64,000 bases of DNA, taken from assembly GCA_028752905.1 (NCBI GenBank), contig JAQNBH010000015.1:33524163-33588162 (forward strand), in the 5' to 3' direction. The stretch is from Cladorhizidae sp. MBARI D1340-BT2. Its lineage: Eukaryota > Porifera > Demospongiae > Poecilosclerida > Cladorhizidae. Of the stretch, positions 25,901 to 38,300 are shown one piece after another. Under the pieces are notes generated by a model that saw nothing but the letters and a program-made list of their open reading frames with translations, ran no database searches and was not told where the DNA came from. Position numbers and translations under genes: made by a program. Each line of letters opens with the position of its first letter. The stretch's first letter is position 1.

Positions 25901-28900
25901 TTGCAAAATGTGTGTTTTTATTCTTTGTTGTGCATGCCTCTGTGTGGCATTAGTTCCGATGCTGGTGGCCATCAACAAGTGTGACAAGCAAGTCAAGGAC
26001 ATGGTAAGGATCATTAGACATGTAGGACCCTTATAAGTGGAACCTGAACAGTGGAAGAAGTTCTATTCATCAGACACTGTAATAACAGGATAATACAGAG
26101 ATGAACTCCGCTCATCCATGGTTGAGATACTGTATAATAACATAGGATAATACAGAGATGAACTCCTCTCATCCATGGTTGAGACACTGTATAATAACAT
26201 AGGATAATACAGAGATGAACTCCTCTCATCCATGGTTGAGACACTGTATAATAACATAGGATAATACAGAGATGAACTCCTCTCATCCATGTTGAGACAC
26301 TGTATAATAATAACATAGGATAATACAGAGATGAACTCCTCTCATCCATGGTTGAGACACTGTATAATAACATAGGATAATACAGAGATGAACTCCTCTC
26401 ATCCATGGTTGAGACACTGTATAATAACATAGGATAATACAGAGATGAACTCCTCTCATCCATGGTTGAGACACTGTGTAATAACAGGATAATACAGAGA
26501 TGAACTCCTCTCATCCATGGTTGAGACACTGTATAATAACATAGGATAATACAGAGATGAACTCCTCTCATCCATGGTTGAGACACTGTATAATAACATA
26601 GGATAATACAGAGATGAACTCCTCTCATCCATGGTTGAGACACTGTATAATAACATAGGATAATACAGAGATGAACTCCTCTCATCCATGGTTGAGACAC
26701 TGTGTAATAACAGGATAATACAGAGATGAACTCCTCTTATCCATGGTTGAGACACTGTATAATAGCATAGGATAATACAGAGATGAACTCCTCTCATCCA
26801 TGGTTGAGACACTGTGTAATAACAGGATAATACAGAGATGAACTCCTCTCATCCATGGTTGAGACACTGTATAATAACATAGGATAATACAGAGATGAAC
26901 TCCTCTCATCCATGGTTGAGACACTGTATAATAACATAGGATAATACAGAGATGAACTCCTCTCATCCATGGTTGAGACACTGTATAATAACATAGGATA
27001 ATACAGAGATGAACTCCTCTCATCCATGGTTGAGACACTGTGTAATAACAGGATAATACAGAGATGAACTCCTCTCATCCATGGTTGAGACACTGTATAA
27101 TAGCATAGGATAATACAGAGATGAACTCCTCTCATCCATGGTTGAGACACTGTATAATAGCATAGGATAATACAGAGATGAACTCCTCTCATCCATGGTT
27201 GAGACACTGTATAATAACATAGGATAATACAGAGATGAACTCCTCTCATCCATGGTTGAGACACTGTATAATAGCATAGGATAATACAGAGATGAACTCC
27301 TCTCATCCATGGTTGAGACACTGTATAATAACATAGGATAATACAGAGATGAACTCCTCTCATCCATGGTTGAGACACTGTATAATAACATAGGATAATA
27401 CAGAGATGAGCTCCTCTCATCCATGGTTGAGACACTGTGTAATAACATAGGATAATACAGAGATGAACTCCTCTCATCCATGGTTGAGACACTGTATAAT
27501 AACATAGGATAATACAGAGATGAACTCCTCTCATCCATGGTTGAGACACTGTGTAATAACATAGGATAATACAGAGATGAACTCCTCTCATCCATGGTTG
27601 AGACACTGTATAATAACATAGGATAATACAGAGATGAACTCCTCTCATCCATGGTTGAGACACTGTATAATAACATAGGATAATACAGAGATGAACTCCT
27701 CTCATCCATGGTTGAGACACTGTACAATAACATAGGATAATACAGAGATGAACTCCTCTCATCCATGGTTGAGACACTGTATAATAACATAGGATAATAC
27801 AGAGATGAACTCCTCTCATCCATGGTTGAGACACTGTATAATAACATAGGATAATACAGAGAAGAACTCCTCTCATCCATGGTTGAGACACTGTATAATA
27901 ACATAGGATAATACAGAGATGAACTCCTCTCATCCATGGTTGAGACACTGTATAATAACATAGGATAATACAGAGATGAACTCCTCTCATCCATGGTTGA
28001 GACACTGTATAATAGCATAGGATAATACAGAGATGAACTCCTCTCATCCATGGTTGAGACACTGTGTAATAACATAGGATAATACAGAGATGAACTCCTC
28101 TCATCCATGGTTGAGACACTGTATAATAACATAGGATAATACAGAGATGAACTCCTCTCATCCATGGTTGAGACACTGTATAATAACATAGGATAATACA
28201 GAGATGAACTCCTCTCATCCATGGTTGAGACACTGTGTAATAACATAGGATCCTCTCATCCATGGTTGAGACACTGTATAATAATACAGAGATGAACTCC
28301 TCTCATCCATGGTTGAGACACTATGTAATAACATAGGATAATACAGAGATTCATCCATGGTTGAGACACTGTATAATAACATAGGATAATACATAGTAAT
28401 AGTAGTATAATATAGTAGTAGTATTAGTTAAATAGTAGTGTAGTATAGTACTAGTGTAGTATAGTAAGTAGTGTAGTATAGTACTAGTGTAGTATAGTAC
28501 TAGTGTAGTATAGTAAGTAGTGTAGTATAGTACTAGTGTAGTATAGTACTAGTGTAGTATAGTACTAGTGTAGTATAGTACTAGTGTAGTATAGTACTAG
28601 TGTAGTATAGTACTAGTGTAGTATAGTAGTAGTGTAGTATAGTACTAGTAGTAGTGTAGTATAGTACTAGTGTAGTATAGTACTAGTGTAGTATAGTACT
28701 AGTGTAGTATAGTAGTAGTGTAGTATAGTAGTAGTGTAGTATAGTACTAGTGTAGTATAGTAGTAGTGTAGTATAGTAGTAGTGTAGTATAGTACTAGTG
28801 TAGTATAGTAGTAGTGTAGTATAGTAGTAGTGTAGTATAGTACTAGTGTAGTATAGTAGTAGTGTAGTATAGTACTAGTGTAGTATAGTAGTAGTGTAGT

Positions 28901-29284
28901 ATAGTACTAGTGTAGTATAGTAGTAGTGTAGTATAGTACTAGTGTAGTATAGTAGTAGTGTAGTATAGTACTAGTGTAGTATAGTAGTAGTGTAGTATAG
29001 TAGTAGTGTAGTATAGTAGTAGTGTAGTATAGTACTAGTGTAGTATAGTAGTAGTGTAGTATAGTAGTAGTGTAGTATAGTAGTAGTGTAGTATAGTAGT
29101 AGTGTAGTATAGTACTAGTGTAGTATAGTAGTAGTGTAGTATAGTACTAGTGTAGTATAGTAGTAGTGTAGTATAGTAGTAGTGTAGTATAGTACTAGTG
29201 TAGTATAGTAGTAGTGTAGTACAGTAGTGGTGTAGTAGTAGTGTAGTAGTGTAGTATAGTAGTAGTGCAGTCTACAGTATAGGA

Positions 29285-29316
<32 letters not shown>

Positions 29317-32300
29317 GATGTGGTAGTAGTAGTAGCAGTAGTAGCAGTGTAGTATAGTAATAGCAGCAGTGTAGTATAGTAATAGTAGTCATGGTAATAT
29401 GCTAGTAGTAGAGTGCTGTAGTTGTGTTAGTAGGCCTGCAAGTGGTGGTGTTCCCACTAGTACTACATTAGTAAGAGTTCCACTATCAGAGTTAAGCTCC
29501 TTATGAACTTTTATCTCCTTCCCACTCACTTCTTCGTATTCCTCCTTCAATAATGAGCTGCTCATTTCCTTCGTACATCACACCGGACCTGTTGTCATCC
29601 TGTCCCTTGTACATGGCTTTCTTCCTCTCTCTAACCACTCCCTTTTCCCTCCCACTCGCTGTTACATGCTCGCTGGGTGTTGCTATCGTCCTCCCCCTGC
29701 ACCACCATTGCTGTGTCCTCCTCTCTATTTCCTCCTATTGCCACCATTATGGCAGCCGCGTCTAAAGCAGGACCTACTCAAGGCTAGGGTGCAGCTGGAA
29801 GAATACGGAGGTGAGGTCCAGGCTGTGGAAGTGTCTGCCCTCAAGAAGAAGGGCCTGGACTCCCTGGAAGAGGCCTTGCTACTGCTGGCGGAGATTCTCG
29901 AGATCAGAGGGGACCCTAGAGGCCCTGTCCAAGGGGTTATCATAGAGACCAAAGTGGACAAGGGCTTGGGGTGAGTATTTGAAGCTGAAGGTGCACCAGA
30001 CAACCTCTGTCTGCCATTTAAATATTGGACGGACTATACTCTCAGCCTCGTACTTGCCGGCCCACAGACACACCCTCCCACCCCCTCTCTCCCTTCATGG
30101 CTTCTCACCTTTTCTCTCTCTCTCCACCTCTTCCGAGGAATTAACACAACTCTGCCACAAGCTTTCCTGCACTATCTTGCAATTCCCTGGAATGACAGGG
30201 ATAACCTAGCCCTCGCCCTAGATTAACCCTAGCCCTAGAATATCCCTAGCCCTAGATTGCCCCTAGCCCTAGAATATCCCTAACCCTAGATTACCCCTAG
30301 CCCTAGAATATCCCTAGCCCTAGACCTAACCCTAGAATATCCCTAGCCCTAGATAACCCCTAGCCCTAGAATAACTCTAGCCCTAAATTACCGTCAGTCA
30401 CTCTTGCCAGGGATATCCCGGGAATGTCCCGTGTATCCCGGGGAATTCCTGCATGTCAGAGAAAGGTTGCTAAAATACGAACATGTCTCTTGCCATCATC
30501 CTTATCTCCCCTTGTCCTCACGTCATTCTTCTTCGCCTCCTCCTCCTCCTCCTCCCTCTTGCCTGCGTGCACATGTTCACAGCCTCGCGGCCACAGTGCT
30601 GATTCAGCAAGGCACGCTACGTGCGGGGGATGTGTTGGTGGCGGGTGCCAGCTGGTGCAAGGTGCGGCTGTTGCAGGACGAGACCGGGGAGAAGGTGGCG
30701 ACCGCCTCTCTGTCTACTCCTGTCCTCATCACTGGCTGGAAGAGCCTTCCCATTGCAGGGGACTTGTGTCTACAGGTACGCAGGTAATGGGAGAGAGGTC
30801 CTGATCACCTCTGGGTAGGTAACCCCTGCCATTTAACTTATAAATAAACCTAGACTTTCTGTGCCAGCCTACGTATTTGTTCCCAATATAGCACATTTCT
30901 TTGAAATGTTTTTTAAGTTTCACATGTGGGGATTTCGCTATGCCCATTAGAAAGTTGATCAAGCAAAATTGACTGTAAAGAATGTTCAAAGCATAGAACC
31001 CCCCCCCCCCCCCCCCCCCTCCCCACACACACACACCTAAAGACACACACACACCTAAAGAGAGCTAAATTGGGGTGTAGGTCTCCTCCTTAACAGGAAG
31101 GCGTTTCAAAGTGTTCCTTGTCGGAGGATTACTGGTCCTTGTCGGAGGATTACTGGTCCTTGTCGGAGGATTACTGGTCCTTGTCGTAGGATTACTGGTC
31201 CTTGTCGTAGGATTACTGGACCTTGTCGTAGGATTGCTGGACCTTGTCGTAGGATTACTGGTCCTTGTCATAGGATTACTGGTCCTTGTCGTAGGATTGC
31301 TGGTCCTTGTCGTAGGATTACTGGTCCTTGTCGTAGGATTGTTGGTCCTTGTCGTAGGATTACTGGGCCCTGTCGTAGGATTACTGGTCCTTGTCGTAGG
31401 ATTACTGGTCCTTGTCGTAGGATTACTGGTCCTTGTCGTAGGATTACTGGTCCTTGTCGTAGGATTACTGGTCCTTGTCGTAGGATTACTGGTCCTTGTC
31501 GTAGGATTACTAGACCTTGTCGTAGGATTACTGGTCCTTGTCGTAGGATTACTGGTCCTTGTCGGAGGATTACTGGACCTTGTCGTAGGATTACTGGACC
31601 TTGTCGTAGGATTACTGGTCCTTGTCGTAGGATTACTGGCAGATACTTTACATGCGAAATTTAATTATCTCTCCCAAAGCAAATTTGTCAGTTAGCAATT
31701 GAACGGGTTAATTGGGCACAGTGTTGGGGTCCTTTGCACTGAACATCTTCACCAAAGATGCTGAGCATGGATTGAAAACACAAGCTGCATATTTCACACT
31801 AAAGAAAGTCCCCTGTAGTAATTAGTGGTGAGTATATAGACGACAGCAGATTCGTCTAGCATGGTTAGTGAGCTAATTGAGTTCAACATTGTCATTCAAT
31901 AGCCATTGAAAACACTATGTTCTTGGCAATGTTCATGGCAACCCGGGGAGCTTTACTTGACCTCACCAGCCCATCTAGATGATACTACTCAGCTCTCTTG
32001 CTATCTCCTGGCATGTTCGCTTGTTGGGACCCCCCCCCCCCCCCCCCCCCACGCCAGTATGGCATCATGATAGTGTCCTTTAAAGGTTGGTACGTGGTAT
32101 TAGACCCTCATGATGCTATTTGGGACCCCATTAGTGGATTCTGTATTTGCGTAGGCAAATCCACGTGGTGCTTCCTCGGCCGTTTGTCCGGAAACTCTTC
32201 CCGGCCTAATCCTCGCGTTCCCCTTGGGAGTTGAGCTGCTTTGTGCAGGGCTATGCTGGTTCCTCAGGTTCCTGTCTTCTCGGCAAGCTAGCGATGGCCG

Positions 32301-35300
32301 AGATGTAAACTTTCATTCGCCAAGGTTCGTTCGTTGACGCCGTGATCTACATCGGAGGAAGCAGGTCCTCGCAGTGTCACCCCATCAGTTGCTGACGTTG
32401 TCCTCGCTTGCTCATAGGACTCTGTCCCACTAGAACTGGCACACCTACCTTTCCATACCATGACATTAGCAAATACCATGCCAGTCATGATCCATCATTT
32501 ATACAATGAACTCTATAAAAAGAAAAAGTTGTTTCTTATACAGTATCAACATACTCCTCGATGTTTCGGCAAATGCTCCAGCCGCCATCTGGCAACATTA
32601 TTTCCTGATGAAGGCTAGAGCATCTGCATAGCTGAGACACCAATGAATATAGTTAAGTTGATTTTGAGAATGTCATATATTCTCTGAGAGTGTGTTTCTG
32701 CATACATGCAGTACTTCCTCTATTAGGAACCGTCCTCTAATTATATCCCATAGCTCAGTCTCAATTGGTTATAGGAACCACCCTCTAATTACATCCCATA
32801 GCTCAGTCTCAATTGGTTATAGGAACCCTCCTCTAATTATATCCCATAGCTCGGTCTCAATTGGTTATAGGAACCACCCTCTAATTATATCCCATAGCTC
32901 AGTCTCAATTGGTTATAGGAACCGTCCTCTAATTATATCCCATAGCTCAGTCTCAATTGGTTATAGGAACCCTCCTCTAATTACATCCCATAGTTCAGTC
33001 TCAATTGGTTATAGGAACCCTCCTCTAATTACATCCCATAGCTCAGTCTCAATTGGTTATAGGAACCGTCCTCTAACTATATCCCATAGCTCAGTCTCAA
33101 TTGGTTATAGGACCCTCTAATTATATCCCATAGCTCAGTCTCAATTGGTTATAGGAACCCTCTAATTACATCCCATAGTTCAGTCTCAATTGGTTATAGG
33201 AACCCTCCTCTAATTACATCCCATAGCTCAGTCTCAATTGGTTATAGGAACCACCCTCTAATTACATCCCATAACTCAGTCTCAATTGGTTATAGGAACC
33301 GCCCCTCCAATTATAGCCTGGAGGCAAATAGCAATAAGACACGCCAAAATAATTGCTCATTAGTTCATAAACTGAACTGGAGGTGAGTGGGAAAGATCTG
33401 GGAAATAATTCTGGAACCCTTGATTTCTGCTTTCCGGGTGACTTACTCAACCGTTGAGCCATAAGCACCTAAGAGATTAGAAGTCCTCCAAGCTCCTTCA
33501 CAACTGCAATCAATAGTAACCTGCCCTTCTAATAGTAACTGCCCTTCCAATAGTAATTGCAGGTAGATTGGACAGAAGTGAACAGTAACCGTGATTCCTG
33601 TTGGGGAGTGTATGGCATGTGTAATGTTGGCATGTGTAATGTATATAGGGTGCGAGCTGTTGGCTCCATGTGTAGTATTATTTGTATATTTTCTTTCTCT
33701 CTTTCCAGGCCAAGTCAGAACAAGAGGCCAAGCTTTCCTGCAGTGACTTCTCTGCCCTCACTGAATCCAGTGGCTCCTCCCACAAGTTACACCCACATGC
33801 CTCCTTGCAGCGAGGGGAGGAGGAGAAGGAGGAGCTCTGTGTGCCTCTGTTGATCAAGGGAGATGTGATGGGGTCTGTGGAGGCGCTTAAGTCCACCATC
33901 CTCTCCCGGAAACCGCAGGAGCTCTCCCTGAAGGTGGTGCAGACTGGAGTGGGGCCCATCTCCGAGGGAGACATAGAGATGGCCTTCTCCGTGAAAGGTA
34001 CAGGAACATAGTAGTAGTAGTAATAGTAGTAGGAGTAGCAGCAGCAGTCGTAGTAGTATTAGTACATTAGTAGCAGTAGTAGTAGTAATAGTAGTAGGAG
34101 CAGCAGAGGTAGTAGTAGTAGTAGCAGTAATAGAAGTAGGAGCTGTAGGAGTAGAAATGTATTTAGCGAGTGAAGAGAGTCCTCATTAGGGAGTTGGATG
34201 GTAGATTTGTGTATAAATATGAAGGGGTCACCTGCCCTGTATACATATGAAGGGGTCACCTGCCCTGTATACATATGAAGGGGTCACCTGCCCTGTATAC
34301 ATATGAAGGGGTCACCTGCCCTGTATAAATATGAAGGGGTCACCTGCCCTGTATAAATATGAAGGGGTCACCTGCCCTGTATAAATATGAAGGGGTCACC
34401 TGCCCTGTATAAATATGAAGGGGTCACCTGCCCTGTATAAATATGAAGGGGTCACCTGCCCTGTATACATATGAAGGGGTCACCTGCCCTGTATAAATAT
34501 GAAGGGGTCACCTGCCCTGTATACATATGAAGGGGTCACCTGCCCTGTATAAATATGAAGGGGTCACCTGCCCTGTATACATATGAAGGGGTCACCTGCC
34601 CTGTATACATATGAAGGGGTCACCTGCCCTGTATAAATATGAAGGGGTCACCTGCCCTGTATACATATGAAGGGGTCACCTACCCTGTATAAATATGAAG
34701 GGGTCACCTGCCTTATATAAAACTGGGTCACTTCAAAGTGATTGAGGAAATGGCAGAAGATTTGAAGATTTGAAGAGAGGATAATGTGGATCCAGCACTC
34801 GTTATTAGATTAGAAGCTTACGCGAGTCACTTTTAATTGAGCCTATGACTCCACACACAAGCATGAATCTCTTTGCTGAGGAGCATGAGGGAGGGTGTCC
34901 GTTGGGCAGGCAACGAGAGTGTTCTGAAATGGCAACGATGTCTGTCTCAAACAAGAAGCCAATGACATGTCTATCAAAAACATTTCCTTCATCTTTTGCT
35001 ACACGAAGCTCTTCTCCATTGAAAGCCACCAATATAATAAATATATTGACATCGAACAAACACTTTGCAAATTAGAGTCATTTAATTACTGTTGCAGTCC
35101 GAGAGGTCATCGCCAGCACTACAGCTCTCCAAGCTTCTCTCAAGCATCGCTAAACAGGTACTGGTCGTGTGCTTCTTGTTAGGCACATGCTTCTAGTTAG
35201 GCACATGCTTCTAGTTAGGCACGTGCTTCTAGTTAGGCACGTGCTTCTAGTTAGGCACGTGCTTCTAGTTAGGCACGTGCTTCTAGTTAGGCACGTGCTT

Positions 35301-38300
35301 CTAGTTAGGCACGTGCTTCTAGTTAGGCACGTGCTTCTACTTAGGCACGTGCTTCTACTTAGGCACGTGCTTCTAGTTAGGCACGTGCTTCTAGTTAGGC
35401 ACGTGCTTCTAGTTAGGCACGTGCTTCTAGTTAGGCACATGCTTCTAGTTAGGCACGTGCTTCTAGTTAGGCGCGTGCTTCTAGTTAGGCACATGCTTCT
35501 AATTAGGCACGTGCTTCTAGTTAGGTACAGTCTTCTTACCAGAAGTGCATCTACCTAATGACCAGCTTGTATGGTAATTAATTATCTCTCTATCATGCCT
35601 TCACTCAAGACTCATTTCTAGTCACTAGTAGCGGTGGGCGTGGTGCAGTCCTCTTATACATGTGTGGGCAGGCACTACTCTTATACATGTGTGGGCATGC
35701 AGTACTCTTATACATGTGTGGGCATGCAGTACTCTTATACATGTGTGGGCAGGCAGTACTCTTATACATGTGTGGGCATGCACTACTCTTATACATGTGT
35801 GGGCATGCAGTACTCTTATACATGTGTGGGCATGCAGTACTCTTATACATGTGTGGGCAGGCAGTACTCTTATACATGTGTGGGCAGGCAGTACTCTTAT
35901 ACATGTGTGGGCAGGCAGTCCTCTTATACATGTGTGGGCAGGCAGTCCTCTTATACATGTGTGGGCATGCACTACTCTTATACATGTGTGGGCATGCAGT
36001 ACTCTTATACATGTGTGGGCATGCAGTACTCTTATACATGTGTGGGCATGCACTACTCTTATACATGTGTGGGCATGCAGTCCTCTTATACATGTGTGGG
36101 CTAGCACTACTCTTATACATGTGTGGGCATGCAGTCCTCTTATACATGTGTGGGCATGCACTACTCTTATACATGTGTGGGCATGCAGTATTCTTATACA
36201 TGTGTGGGCAAGCAGTACTCTTATACATGTGTGGGCATGCAATATTCTCATACATGTGTGGGCATGCAGTACTCTTATACATGTGTGGGCATGCAGTACT
36301 CTTATACATGTGTGGGCATGCAGTACTCTTATACATGTGTGGGCATGCAGTACTCTTATACATGTGTGGGCATGCAGTACTCTTATACATGTGTGGGCAT
36401 GCAGTACTCTTATACATGTGTGGGCAGGCAGTACTCTTATACATGTGTGGGCATGCACTACTCTTATACATGTGTGGGCATGCAGTACTCTTATACATGT
36501 GTGGGCATGCAGTACTCTTATACATGTGTGGGCAGGCAGTACTCTTATACATGTGTGGGCAGGCAGTACTCTTATACATGTGTGGGCAGGCAGTCCTCTT
36601 ATACATGTGTGGGCAGGCAGTCCTCTTATACATGTGTGGGCATGCACTACTCTTATACATGTGTGGGCATGCAGTACTCTTATACATGTGTGGGCATGCA
36701 GTACTCTTATACATGTGTGGGCATGCACTACTCTTATACATGTGTGGGCATGCAGTCCTCTTATACATGTGTGGGCTAGCACTACTCTTATACATGTGTG
36801 GGCATGCAGTCCTCTTATACATGTGTGGGCATGCACTACTCTTATACATGTGTGGGCATGCAGTATTCTTATACATGTGTGGGCAAGCAGTACTCTTATA
36901 CATGTGTGGGCATGCAATATTCTCATACATGTGTGGGCATGCAGTACTCTTATACATGTGTGGGCATGCAGTACTCTTATACATGTGTGGGCATGCAGTA
37001 CTCTTATACATGTGTGGGCATGCAGTACTCTTATACATGTGTGGGCATGCAGTACTCTTATACATGTGTGGGCATGCAGTACTCTTATACATGTGTGGGC
37101 ATGCAGTACTCTTATACATGTGTGGGCATGCAGTACTCTTATACATGTGTGGGCATGCACTACTCTTATACATGTGTGGGCATGCAGTACTCTTATACAT
37201 GTGTGGGCATGCAGTACTCTTATACATGTGTGGGCATGCACTACTCTTATACATGTGTGGGCATGCAGACTATTATACATGTGTGGGCATGCAGTACTCT
37301 TATACATGTGTGGGCAGGCAGTCCTCTTATACATGTGTGGGCATGCACTACTCTTATACATGTGTGGGCATGCAGTACTCTTATACATGTGTGGGCATGC
37401 AGTACTCTTATACATGTGTGGGCATGCACTACTCTTATACATGTGTGGGCATGCAGTCCTCTTATACATGTGTGGGCTAGCACTACTCTTATACATGTGT
37501 GGGCATGCAGTCCTCTTATACATGTGTGGGCATGCACTACTCTTATACATGTGTGGGCATGCAGTATTCTTATACATGTGTGGGCAAGCAGTACTCTTAT
37601 ACATGTGTGGGCATGCAATATTCTCATACATGTGTGGGCATGCAGTACTCTTATACATGTGTGGGCATGCAGTACTCTTATACATGTGTGGGCATGCAGT
37701 ACTCTTATACATGTGTGGGCATGCAGTACTCTTATACATGTGTGGGCATGCAGTACTCTTATACATGTGTGGGCATGCAGTACTCTTATACATGTGTGGG
37801 CATGCACTACTCTTATACATGTGTGGGCATGCAGTACTCTTATACATGTGTGGGCATGCAGTACTCTTATACATGTGTGGGCATGCACTACTCTTATACA
37901 TGTGTGGGCATGCAGACTATTATACATGTGTGGGCATGCAGTACTCTTATACATGTGTGGGCATGCAGTCCTCTTATACATGTGTGGGCATGCACTACTC
38001 TTATACATGTGTGGGCATGCAGTACTCTTATACATGTGTGGGCAAGCACTACTCTTATACATGTGTGGGCAAGCACTACTCTTATACATGTGTGGGCATG
38101 CACTACTCTTATACATGTGTGGGCATGCAGTACTCTTATACATGTGTGGGCATGCAGTCATCTTATACATGTGTGGGCATGCAGTACTCTTATACATGTG
38201 TGGGCATGCAGTACTCTTATACATGTGTGGGCATGCAGTCATCTTATACATGTGTGGTCATGCAGTACTCTTATACATGTGTGGGCATGCAGTACTCTTA

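Noticed and set aside
26794..28263. 489-codon minus-strand open frame
   Set aside because: A 57-bp repeat without stops, located inside an MTIF2 intron.
35097..35159. Extra MTIF2 exon between GCAG and GTACTGG
   Set aside because: In the phase set by exon h it reaches a TAA, and exons h and i already join correctly.
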